Origin: Trissonchulus latispiculum
Taxonomy: Eukaryota; Nematoda; Enoplea; Enoplida; Ironidae
DNA: 64,000 bases
Reading direction: 5' to 3'
NCBI GenBank assembly: GCA_030248195.1
Contig: JASAND010026798.1
Span: 124,001-188,000 of the forward strand
Notes under the pieces: generated by a model
Databases searched by the model: none
What the model saw: the letters and a program-made list of their open reading frames with translations, nothing else
What the model was told of the DNA's origin: nothing
Part shown: piece by piece, positions 12,447 through 27,700 of the stretch
How positions within the stretch are numbered: position 1 is the stretch's first letter
Layout: every line of letters starts with the position of its first letter
Translations under genes and position numbers: made by a program

Positions 12447-13154
12447 ACAGACATACGTATGTAAGAGAGACTGCGGCTGACTACTTTCATCCAACGATTT
12501 CGTCTCTGATACGTGTATGTATTAAATGAAAGCGAAAATTTAGAGTTTATTTTCGTATTGGTTGCGGTGACATAATATGTCATAATAATTAATCGTCCAT
12601 AACTTTTGAATAGGCTTTTTTGCCATAAAGGTCGCGATATATACTTGCTAAGGCACTGGCGCGGTCGCGTCAAGACGTGGAAGAAGCCATACCGTCCGTC
12701 CATTACCAAGATTAAACTCAGTTGGTCAAGCTAGGCGAAAACGGGACCTGGGGGGCTATCCTGATACCTCAAAAGATCCGGAGGAAGGTGCCCAGAAAAT
12801 GGCAAGTTTTATTTGTTTACTGTTTTTCTCAAAACGTCGAACACTTTTTAGCTCCATTATATATTTGGGCCTTTTTATCCCCGCAAATCCACTGGCACCA
12901 CTTTGGATCTCCCACCTCCGTCCAATTTTTTCGCCAAGAGAAGCCCCGAAATTAAACAAGCTAATTAAACAAGCTGCGCAAACAGTTTCAATTTTGGATA
13001 GAGGCGTTTGTTTTATTGCCTGTAATTTTAGATTTTACGCTCTTGCTTGCTTGAATGGCAAAAGCAAAAAAATAGCCGGTGTCAGAGTGTGTCATACATT
13101 GCATTCAATATTAACATTTAAATATATATATATACCCATCACAATTGATTTGAT

Positions 13155-13330
13155 TCTATATCATAGGGGTCGCGGCAGCGACCCCTATAATATGTGTGAA
13201 AAGTGGCTGGAGACAGTGTAAAATAAGCTGCGCAAAATCCTGCGCAGATCCTGCGCAGATTTCATGCGCAAATTGTAGAGCACATCGAGCTTAGTATGTC
13301 TGTGAAGTTTCAGCCCCGTATCACTTACCG
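13155..13330 (+). repeat. Dispersed AGGGGTCGC-hairpin repeat
   Basis: The short perfect dyad AGGGGTCGC..GCGACCCCT is followed by ATAATATGTGTGAAAAGT and a run of 'ctgcgcag' words. The same block occurs reverse-complemented at about 41795-41915. Partial versions lie near 1960-2035, 2445 and 27570-27600. It looks like a small palindromic element family. Confidence 0.65.
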
Positions 13331-14091
13331 TTTAAAAAGTTGCGCCCCGCCCCGGACCGGTTATGGCGGCGATGTTTTTTTCCGGTTTCTCTTATTTGAT
13401 GGTTGTATTGTACATAATGTTCGCCGCTTTCACGTGATCTGCAGCGGTGGGCCAACCTAAAGGGCTATGGGGTCTAGTAGTACCCTCTAAAGAATTTAAG
13501 AATCACAAATTTTTTTGCGCCGCAGCTGCGCCACAGCGCCGCAGTGGCGCCGCAAAGTCGGCTCATAGCGAAAAGTGACCATTTTTGTGGTCGTCGCTCA
13601 GGTCGAACGTTACGAGCTGGAGCTGATTTCTTTTTATATTCAGAAATTACATATATTGAACTAACTAACGGTCCAGGTTGCGTTTCTCTATCACTTCCCT
13701 AGCGACCACAGTGGCCCGTCAAAGATGGCGAAAATTCGAAAAATGAAAAATCGAAATTTCTCGCTATCTATTTAACTTTGAACGCTCAAATCTTCCATAC
13801 AATGGTTTTCTGGCACGGAGAATCGATTCCCGCAGTCAGTTTTACCGTCAGACCCACCCATCTTGCTGGGCTGGTTCCACTTTGCCGTCGGGAGGGTCAA
13901 GTCGGAAACCGCTTCCTGGAGGTCCATAGTAGGCTTTACCTGGCCTCTCAAAACTTTGTCTATAGGGGTTTCTGGTGTGCCCAGCTCATTCCCGGTATCC
14001 GTTTTGCCGTCCGACGTACCTATTTTGCTGGGCTGGTTCCATTTTGCCGTTTGAAGGGTCAGTCGGGTGGGGGGTCAAGTGGTCGAAAATA

Positions 14092-14650
14092 AAATTTTTC
14101 AAAAGTGGTCAAATTTGGTACCAAATTAAAGCCCTAAGCGAGCTGAGCAACTTTTGTCATAGAACTGCATGCTCAAAGTGGCTGTAGAGTGCTGTGGTCG
14201 GTGGAGTGGGGCGGGGACTTGGGCGATTTTTGGTCAAAAGTGAAAGTTTTCAAAAGTGGTCAAATTTGGTACCAAATGAAAGCCCTAAGCGAGCTGAGCA
14301 ACTTTTGTCATAGAACTGCGTACCCAAAGTGGCTGTAGAGTGCTGTGGTGGGGGTGGATTGGGGACTTAGGCTATTTTGGGTCAAAAATAAAATTTTTCA
14401 AAAGTGGTCAAATTTGGTATCAATTGAAAGCTGTAAGTGAGCTGAGCAACGTTTGTCATAGAACTGCGTACCCAAAGTGGCTGTAGAGTGCTGTGGTGGG
14501 GTGGGGTCGGGGACTTAGGCTATTTTGGGTCAAAAATAAAATTTTTCAAAAATCAAAAGTGGTCAAATTTGGTATCAAATGAAAGCTCTCAGTGAGCTGA
14601 GCAAAATGGAATTTTTTAAAAGTGGTTCAAATTTGTGTCAAATGAAAGTC
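14092..14650 (+). repeat. ~150-bp tandem repeat (TTTTCAAAAGTGGTCAAATT family)
   Basis: About four diverged units each begin TTTTCAAAAGTGGTCAAATT and continue through GAGCTGAGCAACTTTTGTCA to GTAGAGTGCTGTGGT. Related units occur at 28434-28650 (two copies, spacing about 149) and reverse-complemented at 25490-25620. No gene is visible. Confidence 0.8.
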
Positions 14651-14939
14651 CTAAGCGAACGGAACAACTTGTCATGGAGCCACCCACCCAAACTTGCTGT
14701 GCCAAATAACGTCACGTGCCTATGAAACTGTTGTCTTTACTTCTTCAACCGGAATTTAAAGGATATATATATACCGATACAGCCAACACACACATATTAT
14801 CCTCTTTTGTGCGGAGCATTTTTGTTACTTGTATATATATATATATATAAATAATTCATGCAAGTTACAATCATAGATCAAAATTCTTTTAGATTATATA
14901 TACTTAATTTTCAACTTCAGCATTAATCAAGAAGGTTTA

Positions 14940-15266
14940 ATGAAGCCGTCGGCTATGGTGGCTGCAGCTGCTGCAGAACTCTTTATTTTCCTCCTGCTAT
15001 ATTATTGCAAGGTAATCCGTCTTGGTAATTGTTTCACGTGACGTAACTAATTTGATGGCGTCTCCTTTTTATATTAGCGTATGAGAGTTGAACAAACGCT
15101 ATATATATATACACACACACATATATATATATATATATATTATAATATTATATATATTATAATATTATATATATATATATATATATATCAGTTGTTGTTT
15201 GCTGCAGTAGGTTTGGTTTCACTATTTGTTAGTTGGACACAGTCCCTCTGCCCGTGCTGTGTATGA
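14940..15266 (+). CDS. Two-exon small membrane protein (candidate)
   Basis: The proposed exon 1 (14940-15011) starts ATGAAGCCGTCGG and encodes a hydrophobic leader (AAAELFIFLLLYYCK). It ends at the donor GTAATC in phase 0. A 66-bp intron ends in the pyrimidine-rich acceptor TTTTTATATTAG at 15077. Exon 2 (15078-15266) continues in phase 0, runs through a (TA)n tract giving alternating Tyr/Ile, and closes with a second hydrophobic stretch (LLFAAVGLVSLFV) and a Cys-rich tail. The intron structure is attractive, but the microsatellite makes part of the frame suspect. No family is recognised. Confidence 0.25.
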
Positions 15267-15515
15267 CATCTTTCATTTCAAAATTTGGCGCCAATTGGAA
15301 TTCCGTTAACGGGTTTAGCCGTTAACGGATTGTATCCGTTGACGTGTCGTGTAGTTCAAAAATTATTGAAGACGTCTACCCCATGAAGCAGGGATAAAAT
15401 ATGAAAAATGAATGGGTTGGAAAGCTAGTTATGGCCTAATGGGAAATTCCTGGTAGCTGCAACTTTCGGCTAGTCAGTGCTTAATTTGATTATGTACGTG
15501 ATAAATAAATTATTC

Positions 15516-15559
<44 letters not shown>

Positions 15560-16073
15560 TATATATATATAACGTATGTTCTATCTAAATTTATTACGTA
15601 TATACAGTTTATCTTGCTATTAATATGCGAAGTGTCGAGCTATTGTTAAAAAAGACATTTAAAACAAGTATATAATGATCTATTATAGAAAGTAACGTAA
15701 CGTGTATTATATATATATATAATAATTATATATATATATATATACATATATATCAGTTGTTGTTTGCTGCATTAGGTATCACTATTTGTTAATTTGGACA
15801 CAGTCCCTCTGCCCGTGCTGTGTATGACATCTTTCATTTCAAAATTTGGCGCCAATTGGAATTCCGTTAACGGGTTTGTCCGTTAACGGATTGTATCCGT
15901 TGACGTGTCGTGTAGTTCAAAAATTATTGAAGACGTCTACCCCATGAAGCAGGGATAAAATATCAAAAATGAATGGGTTGGAGAAAGCTATAGTTATGGC
16001 CTAGCTGCAACTTCGGCTAGCCACTAGCCAGTGCTTAATTTGATAATGTATATACGTGATAAATAAATTATTC

Positions 16074-16104
<31 letters not shown>

Positions 16105-16250
16105 ACGTATGTTCTATCTAAATTTATTACGTATATATATACAGTTTATCTTGCTATTATGATATGCGAAGTGTCCAGCTATTGTTAAAAGACATTTTAA
16201 ACAAGTATATATATATATATATAAATAATGATTGATCTATTATAGAAAGT
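15187..16250. repeat. Tandem duplication, unit ~570 bp
   Basis: The block starting CAGTTGTTGTTTGCTGCA at 15187 is repeated from about 15756. It includes GGCGCCAATTGGAATTCCGT, the GTTAACGG repeats, CCCATGAAGCAGGGATAAAA and the (TA)n tracts. The copies differ by small indels. GGAATTCCGTTAACGG also occurs at about 610. Confidence 0.85.
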
Positions 16251-16754
16251 AACGTAACGTGTATATATGGAATGTGTGTATATATATATATGCACATACA
16301 TACGTATGTATAAGATGAACACGTGCGAGCAACTCGTGTGTACGTGGTGGTGTGTACCATATAAATATGCACGTGTCCACGAATATCTGGCCTGGTGTGG
16401 ATATTGCTACGAGCTTCAAAGCTATGCTGGTTCTCTGCTCTGGTGTTGCGGAAAATAGGTTAAATATAAGATATATATATATATATATATATACATAAGT
16501 TCAATTTATTCACATTTATATACACTATATATATATACATAAGTTCAATTTATTCACATTTATATACACGTGCGCAGCTAAAAGATTTGCAACAAAATGT
16601 GCGTACTGCGTAGGGCAGCATTTAGCTTTAGCTAGATAATAGATATATATATTACAGTAGTTTCTTTTACGGCCCCTTTATCTATTTATATATACGTATA
16701 TGTATTCAGTATATATATTTGTGATATATAACCTATTTTATACAGGGTATTTTT

Positions 16755-17125
16755 TAGGGATTTGGGGGGTGCTTCCCGGGGGGGGCCCCCCGGGCCCGGG
16801 GGGGGGGGGGAGAAATTTTCGGGGGGTGGAAGATTTTTTGCTTAAATGAGCCAAAAATGGTATTTTTTGTCGTATTTTGGATGGTGAAACACTAAAAGTT
16901 CTCAAAAATGCCAGGATTTAAGCTAAAAATAGCTATTTTTACGAAAAATTCTTCGGCGACGCCGAAAAATTTTTGAAAATTTGCCTATTTTTTGCAAAAA
17001 TTTGGGCACCCAAAAAATCCCGGGGGGGGGAAACAAAAATCCCGGGAGGGGGCGATTTCGGGGGGGAAGGCATTTTCGGGGGGGGGAAGGTCAATTTCGG
17101 GGTCCTGTAAAAGTAAGGTCCTGTA
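16755..17125. repeat. G/C-homopolymer element with CCGGCG hairpin
   Basis: The region has long runs of G and C at both ends and a core of 'gctaaaaatagctattttt' sequence. It includes an imperfect CGGCGACGCCG hairpin and 'gggcacccaaaaaatcccggg'. The same architecture recurs at about 17570-17840, 31640-32055, 44210-44370, 49390-49750 and 60100-60440. No coding sequence is present. Confidence 0.6.
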
Positions 17126-17569
17126 AAAAATAACCTGTATAATACAAGATAACAAAAATGCTCCTACGTCGCATGTTTATAAATTTATACATTTGAGTCC
17201 CCAGGAGGCAGGTTGTACAATAGCAGAAGACAAGATCCACACTGTAAAATACATATGAGTGGAGTGGGGTTGTAAAAGAATGAAGACAAGCTGCAACCGC
17301 GAACCATATATGAGCCTGCCCTATAACGAGGCTCATATTGGCGTTGTGATGATAATGATACTTTGACGACAAATCACAATTATGATCATTATATACATGC
17401 ACTTATGATCAACTGTATTTAAACTTTATGCAATTTAACCAACTTGAAAAAAGCTGTGCTGTATACGTGGTTGTTCAGAAAATCAAGTGCAGTGCCAAAT
17501 GCCCAATAGCGCTATTTTTATAGTAATCGCCAGAAAAATTTGTTTTTAGTGCAAAAATAGTGCTTAAAT

Positions 17570-17840
17570 AGGCAAAAATTGACTAAAAATCTCCGGCGAC
17601 GCCGGAAAATTTTTGTAAATTTGGCCTTCTCAGCGATTGGTAAAAGTTGGTACCAAAAGGGGCACCCACTTTTTTGGGGGGTGGCGATTTTATTTTGGGG
17701 GGGGAAGGGTGTTTATGGGGGGCACTCTGGGTTTTCTCTAGCCCAAAAAAGTGGGGGGGGGGAGTGGGGGGGATCCCCCCTCCGCCTCCCCCCCCACTTG
17801 TGGGGGGGGGGGAAGACCAACAGTGCGGGGGGGGGGAATG
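17570..17840. repeat. G/C-homopolymer element copy
   Basis: The core CTCCGGCGACGCCGG and TTGGTACCAAAAGGGGCACC is followed by runs of 7-9 G interrupted by 'aagg', 'agtg' and 'ttttg'. Pro/Gly-rich frames here are compositional. Downstream (about 17860-17955) is a right-end fragment of the AAAAATGCTCC MITE family, ending TTTAATTACTTG. Confidence 0.6.
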
Positions 17841-18024
17841 GGCTAAAAATGCTAAAAATGCTCCTCTCTTTTCTCAAGTCCTCTCTTGATTTTACAACCT
17901 CACCACCACCCATATTACTTTTTCATGCTCCAGAGGAGCATTTTAATTACTTGTATATATATATATATATATCAGGGCACGCATGGGCAACGCCTACACC
18001 GACCACGCCTACACCGGTGTAGGC

Positions 18025-18434
18025 CAGGGTTGGGCGAGACCGAGATTTCACCGAGACCGAGACCGAGAACGAGACCGAGACCAGGGTACCGAGACCGAGA
18101 CCGAGACCGAGACTGGCCAAGTCTCGGCTTTTGGGCGAGACCGAGACCGAGACCGAGACTAGCAATTTTTAGCTTAAACTTAGTTTCTACCAGTTTTTGA
18201 AGCTTAGATCTAGTATTAGGGGCTTAAACACATAAACATATGGTTTCCGCACCTCGCTAGTAATTTTCATAACACTGATTTAAAATTTTCGCCGAAATTA
18301 GATGTTTTCGAAAAATTTCCGGTCTCGGTCCGAGACCGAGACTTTTGGGTGAGCGAGACCGAGACCGAGACCGAGACTTGCCAAGTCTCGGCTTTTGGGC
18401 GAGACCGAGACCGAGACCGAGACTCCCAACCCTG
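18025..18434. mobile_element. hAT-like MITE built of GAGACC repeats, 8-bp TSD
   Basis: The element is 410 bp, starting CAGGGTTGGGCGAGACC and ending CTCCCAACCCTG. It is bordered by the exact 8-bp direct repeat GTGTAGGC (18017-18024 and 18435-18442). CAGGG-type termini with 8-bp duplications are the hAT signature. Most of the interior is (GAGACC)n in two blocks flanking a short unique core. Long frames on both strands arise from the hexamer. Confidence 0.85.
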
Positions 18435-18559
18435 GTGTAGGCTGGACCCACGCACCCACGCAAGGCAAAATGAAGGACCCACGCAAAGGCGCCGTCCAAA
18501 TACCCACGCAAGCAAAAGGCGCGCTGAGTGCGCCGTCGAAAGACCACGTAGACGCAGAA

Positions 18560-18815
18560 CGCGGGCCCTCAAGACAACCTTGCAGACGCAGGACGCGCGC
18601 CTTCAAAATGCCCACGCAGACGCAGGACGTGCGCCTTCAAAATACCCACGCTGACGTAGGACGCACGCTTTCAATATACCCACGCAGACACAGGACGCAC
18701 GCTTTCAAAATAAAAATACCCACGCAGACGGAGGAAACGCGTCCTCAAAATATCCACGCAGAGTAAGGACGCGCGCTTTCAAAATACCCACGCAGAGAAA
18801 GGACGCACGCTTTCA
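18560..18815 (+). repeat. ~34-36 bp minisatellite
   Basis: About seven imperfect units of 'cccacgcagacgcaggacgcgcgctttcaaaata' are seen. They follow a related 'acccacgcaaggc' region. All frames stay open because the unit lacks stops. The period varies with an inserted AAAAT. Confidence 0.85.
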
Positions 18816-18896
18816 AAATGGGATCAGCCCGAATTGAGGTCTTGCGTAGCTTCTTTAGTAAATTTGAAAATCTACTTAAATCAAAGCAAGAGTACA

Positions 18897-19307
18897 TAAT
18901 ACATAAGAGTATGACAAGCGTCATACGCTATGTATTATCAGCTCGCTACATCCTCTGCACGCTATCGGCTAACCCCCCCCCCCCATAAATCAGACCCCCC
19001 TTGACCCCGCCCCTATACATGTACGGCGTCCAAACGGGGGGTCGGGGTCTATGTTAGTATACTTACATGTTAAACTTGACGGGGCCCCAATTTGTGTATG
19101 GGGTTTAAGCTCGTATGATTTGTACATCTGTGTACAAAATATACAAGCACGAGTCCGACCCCCCGTTTGGACGCCGTACATGTATAGGGGCGGGGTGAGG
19201 GGGGTCTGATTTATGGGGGGGTAGGCCGATAGCGTGCAGAGGATGTAGCGAGCTGATAATACATAGAGCATGACGCTTGTCATACTCTTATGTATTATGT
19301 ACTCTTG
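18897..19307. mobile_element. Foldback MITE, second copy, 7-bp TSD
   Basis: This 411-bp inverted-repeat element begins CAAGAGTACATAATACATAA and ends TATGTACTCTTG. It is bounded by the exact direct repeat ATCAAAG (18890-18896 and 19308-19314). The arms are about 170 bp around a loop of about 100 bp. Beyond the first ~12 terminal bases and an AAGAGTATGA-like word, its arms are unrelated to the 9697-10358 copy. Confidence 0.85.
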
Positions 19308-20083
19308 ATCAAAGCTAATTCGAATATGCAGTTGAAGTATCGAGGCAAAGTAGGTTACTTTAGAATCTTCGTTGAAACCTCTACTGAAGTGTGGTCAGAA
19401 GGTTGATTGGATTTTGAAGATCCCTCGAGACTGTAAAATGTGCTACACGATAATGCTCGTTTTAGGAGCCGGCTTGTCTCAACTGTTCAAGTAAAAGAAT
19501 TTAAGTTTTAAGAGTAAATTTACTCCGAAACCTAAAATTTTCTTCAACTTCAGGGGGGCTGCGCCCCCCCCAGACCTGCTTATTTGTTATCGTTCACTAT
19601 TTATACTTTTATACCATATAGTCAGGGGGCGGGGGAAGAAAAACATGAATAGGGAAGCAAGCCTCCAACTTTTTCTTCGCTTGGATTTAGATCGGTTTGA
19701 GTATACCGTTATGTACCGTGGGCAAATACCTATCTAATCGTATATTCAAACTTCTCTTATACCTCACTCAGCTTTGGCAGTAACAGGATTTGATTTGTCC
19801 ATGTTTTTTTTACCCGCAAATCGGGGAAAAAACATGGTGCGGGGAAAAAACATGGCACGGATTTCTACCAACCAACCATTTAGAGTGGTTTAAAAGCATT
19901 CTTTCAGCTGTTTTTAGCGTGCAAAACTACCTAGGCACCCTTCTAACCTCACAGCAACCTTAAAACCCGATTTTTTGGTCAAAATGCTAAATCCGCCGTA
20001 CCTAACCTGTTTGGGCATGAAACCTGCTGGGAACTGGCCATAATATGCAGAATATCACTAGAAACGTTGAGAAGCTATTTTTA

Positions 20084-20262
20084 TTCCTGCTAGAGCAGGA
20101 ATGTATAAAATGGAAACTTCTATGTTTAGTATAGTGTGAGTCAGTTCTCCATTCAGAAGCCCTATCTTCAACACAGGGCTAGCTTAGGTCAGATTTTTTA
20201 CATTCGGATTATGCAAATTAGGTTTTAGAACCTATTTAAGCAGTTGAACTGAGAACCGTCGC
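20084..20262 (+). promoter_or_regulatory. Promoter-like region: two TATA-type boxes, octamer, dyad
   Basis: An 8+8 dyad TTCCTGCT-AG-AGCAGGAA (20084-20101) is followed two bases later by TATAAAA (20104-20110). About 110 bp downstream an octamer ATGCAAAT (near 20212) precedes TATTTAAG (near 20232). The spacing suits RNA polymerase II starts near 20135 and 20262. This is motif evidence only, and no start site is shown. Confidence 0.35.
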
Positions 20263-20299
20263 ACAGTCTTCGGGAGCTACACATCGGTGCATTAGGGAA

Positions 20300-20815
20300 T
20301 CAGATTAGGGACTAGCTTGCGCTGGACATCACAATTTCAGGCCGACATTGCAAGCATAGGCCTGCTGTCCCTGGTGAGGGAAGAGAAGGGGGGCTTGGAA
20401 CCACCTCCGTGGGAAATCCGATGGACATGGGCCCCATCAAATGGAGATCCCCACAGGTGTCCCCTGGCATCCGTCTGGCCAACGGCGCTAATGGGTTCCA
20501 ACTCCCGGGGGCATGACTCAAATTCTGAATCCTTAAATTATGCTGCCGAGCTGAATCTATCCTGGTCTTTCCGGATGATTTGGCCTAGACGTGTGCTGGA
20601 TTGAGGGTTGTCTGTTGTGCCGAATCAGCCATTCCTTAAATTATGCTGCCGAGCGGTTGGTCCCGGTTTCAATATCCTGGTCTTTCCGGATGTCCTGGTC
20701 ACAACCTGCGAAGACGTGTGCTGGTTTGGCGATTCTCCACACTGCTGAAGACCATGCACAATGGGCCCGGAATAGGAAGAAGAAGAAGGGAAGTGAAGTG
20801 AAGTTGTAAACTATC
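20300..20815 (+). repeat. Retroelement-like transcribed unit / LINE or SINE 3' tail
   Basis: This is a G/C-balanced, non-(TA) block. It contains a diverged tandem duplication of about 106 bp (CCTTAAATTATGCTGCCGAG at about 20530 and 20637; CGTGTGCTGG after each). It ends AATAGGAAGAAGAAGAAGGG. A frame at its end (HTAEDHAQWARNRKKKKG) resembles the C-terminus and tail of CR1/L2-like non-LTR elements. It could equally be a SINE or non-coding RNA unit. Confidence 0.35.
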
Positions 20816-20817
20816 AG

Positions 20818-21187
20818 CCGGTTGCACCAAATATGATTAACTTCTAGCTAAAATGTTATTAGCTAGTCTTAATCTTATTTTAATCAGATTCTCCGTTGCA
20901 CCAAGCTAGTTAGATTTTAAAATCTGATTAGCTCTAAACCAATCAGTATTTTCCCCAGATGAGCTCTAGCAAATCAGGTACAAGCTAATGTCACATAATG
21001 ACTTTAGTTAGATTTTAGTTCGATTTTAGTCGGATGTTAGTCAGAAGTTAGTCAAATGTTAATCTCACCTCTGACTAGAATTAAAATCTAATTAACTTTT
21101 CATTTGGTGCAACGGAAAATGGCCTTAATTAGAACTTAATTACAAATTAGTCTCTAATTAGATGTTAGTCACATTTGGTGCAACCGG
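20818..21187. mobile_element. 370-bp MITE, CCGGTTGCACCAAAT termini
   Basis: The left end CCGGTTGCACCAAATATGA matches the reverse complement of the right end (ACATTTGGTGCAACCGG). Internal sub-terminal copies CCGTTGCACCAA (about 20893) and TTGGTGCAACGG (about 21104) make nested inverted repeats. The interior is rich in TTAG/CTAAT words. No clear target duplication and no coding sequence are seen. Confidence 0.75.
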
Positions 21188-21631
21188 CCGTATACCTGTA
21201 GTTTCCAACGCTTCGAGGACGAAACGACTCCAACGAAAGCAATTTCGCAATTGAATAAAGAAAAGTTCTGCAAAGGAATGCTGCCCCTTTTGGGGCCTAC
21301 TTGTTGTATTTTGCAAGTTCGACCTACAAAAAACCTGTTGCAGATGGATGTAATTTGAACTTTAAGAATTTTTGCCTTCCGAAAGCTCAACGTAGTTGTT
21401 CATAAAATTGAGTTAGCTTTTCCTGTATTTGAATGATTTTTTGTCTGTAATCAAACAATAAATAAACAAATTTTGGGTGCACGTAAGTATATAAGTATAT
21501 ATTGTAAGTATCAAAAACATAGTCGAAACAAATTTCCAGTGAAAGCCCCCCCCCCCACTAAACATAAAAGGACCCACGCACGATAAAAATTTGGTGTAGG
21601 CTAACCCATTTGACCTTGCCCATGTATGTAT

Positions 21632-23084
21632 CAGGGTTTTTTTTCAAAATCGGACCTGTGTAAATCTTGTGTATATAAATTTAAATTTCACTGTGTATTT
21701 TTGTTTGAAGCTGTGTAAAATTTAAAAGTGTCGTTTTTCAACTGTAATATAAAATAAAATATACATTTAGACGTTATTTTCTTGCTACAATGTTATTTTC
21801 GGAGCATTCAAGCCAAAGTATGCCAACTGCACTTGTGTAACATTTCGAAAGAAGCCACACGGGGGGCCTGGGGGGCGGAGCCCCCCAGAAGCTGAGAAAA
21901 TTTTGTAAATTGCAATAGAATTCATAATGGAAATGTTTAAAAAGATTATAATTCATTAAATGTCAAAAATAAGATTGGTCAAATTCAAATACTGAAACGC
22001 CTTCGCCTACTGAAACGATTTCTTTATTTTTCCAACTTTTTGGAATTATTTTTTCACAAACTTGCTGGTCACGCACTAAGGTTCGATGCTTTAACTGCTA
22101 CTGGGGACGGCTCCATATAGTACAGAAACACCAATTATACAACGGTGGGGGGTCTGGGGGGCGGAACCCCCCAGAAGTTGAGAAATTTTTTAAATTAACG
22201 GCAGAAACGGCATTGAAAAGTTCTATCCCTTTAGCTTTCGTTTTGAATATTTATTGTGCTAAACAGCAACAATTTTTTGTGGCTCACACTGCTTTTTATG
22301 ATATATACATGATATGTACAAGAAACGATATTGAACCGTACATATGTACTAGCTATACTATACTGTCTTACTAACATTTGCACGCTGTACGTAAATAAAT
22401 TATACGCAACTGGATAAGCAGAAGTATATACTTGCAGAAACAATGGAACACCTATAATCATGTCGCAATGCAGAAAACAATTATACAACGGAGGGGGGTC
22501 TGGGGGGCGGAGCCCCCCAGAAGTTGAGAAATTTTTTAAATTAACGGCAGAAACGGCATTGAAAAGTTATATTCCTTTAGCTTTCGTATTGAATATTTCT
22601 TGGGTTGTATGGCAACTATTTTTAAGCTCTGACTGCTTTTATTATTATATATACAAGAGATAAACAAGAAATCATATTGAAAATAATACTAGCTTCAGAA
22701 AACATATGTATATATAGTTAAATACGAATAAATACTAGCTATTTACGAATATTCGCACGCAGTACGAAAATAAATTATACGCAACTGTATAAGTAGAAGC
22801 ATTAAGACTTAGGAGAATAAAACACCCATAACCATGTTGATGCAGAAATGCAGAAAACCATTCTAAACCATTGGAAACAGGCGGGGGTCTGGGGGCGGCA
22901 GCCCCCAGTTAAAAGCTAGAGCTTTTTTAAAACTTAAAGACTTGAAAACTATTTTTTCAGAGCTCTTTTTGTAAAAATTTTCGAAAATTTGGCTGTGTAT
23001 TTTGGTGTGTAAATTAGTTTTTCACTGTGTAAATTAATTTTTTTTGTGTAAATATATACACAGTATTTTACACAAAAAACCCTG
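21632..23084. mobile_element. hAT-like element with CAGGGTTTTTT termini
   Basis: It starts CAGGGTTTTTTTTCAAAAT and ends CACAAAAAACCCTG. The flanks GTATGTAT and ATATATAT are similar but not identical, so the duplication is decayed or coincidental. Near each end are 'ctgtgtaaa' words, also found at 4060-4150 before AAACCCCTG. It contains an internal duplication (22130-22570). It ends about 100 bp before the first exon of gene 1. Confidence 0.5.
22136..22570 (+). repeat. ~345-bp direct duplication (GGGGGGCGGAACCCCCC unit)
   Basis: AATTATACAACGG followed by a G-run, 'tctggggggcgga', a C-run and AGAAGTTGAGAAATTTTTTA occurs at about 22134 and again at about 22480. A diverged third version lies near 22860-22920. 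Single related copies occur at about 21858, 37150, 37400 and 45170. Confidence 0.75.
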
Positions 23085-23187
23085 ATATATATTTATTTAT
23101 TTAGGGATGTATATATATATAATATATATATTAATTGCGTCACCAGTCAAATTTTACTTTGGAGGACTAAAGTTGTTATTGTTTTAG

Positions 23188-27285
<4,098 letters not shown>

Positions 27286-27564
27286 AAGGAATTGGTTGGT
27301 TTTTAATCAATGTTCTCTTTCTGTGGTTGACTGCATTGTTTCAGGGCCGTCTCTCGTTTGGGGACGATGTTCTGACGCGTAGGCTTATGGGGTGGGGTAC
27401 TAATGTCGGCCGAATGCTGTCTGTGACACTGTTGCATTAAAATTCTGAGTAAAAATTAAATTAAATTTTGGATGAGAATGTGACTCCACTCCCGAAATCC
27501 CCGGAATTTTGGGCTTCCCCTTTAATGAGGTCAAGATTTTTATCTGGTCCACGTTCAAAATTAT

Positions 27565-27700
27565 ATATATATATAGGGGTCGCGGTATATATGTGTGAAA
27601 AGTTCTTTGACTATTATCTTTATCAAAGGATAGGAATGGCAATCTCGTCTTCGTAATGTCTATTTATGTAGGGGCGCGATAGCGCCCCTACATAATATGG
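27565..27700. repeat. Small hairpin repeats (AGGGGTCGCGG / GGGGCGCGATAGCGCCCC)
   Basis: ATATAGGGGTCGCGGTATAT is followed about 95 bp later by the perfect dyad TAGGGGCGC-GAT-AGCGCCCCTA. These are members of the dispersed short-hairpin family also at 13166 and 41887. Confidence 0.6.

Noticed and set aside
16267..16458. Short Cys/Trp-rich frame (MNTCEQLVCTWWCVPY...)
   Set aside because: No signal peptide or splice context; it overlaps (TA)n-derived sequence and looks like chance.
18257..18766. Several overlapping open frames of about 100 codons on both strands
   Set aside because: They are artefacts of (GAGACC)n and of a stop-free ~35-bp minisatellite.
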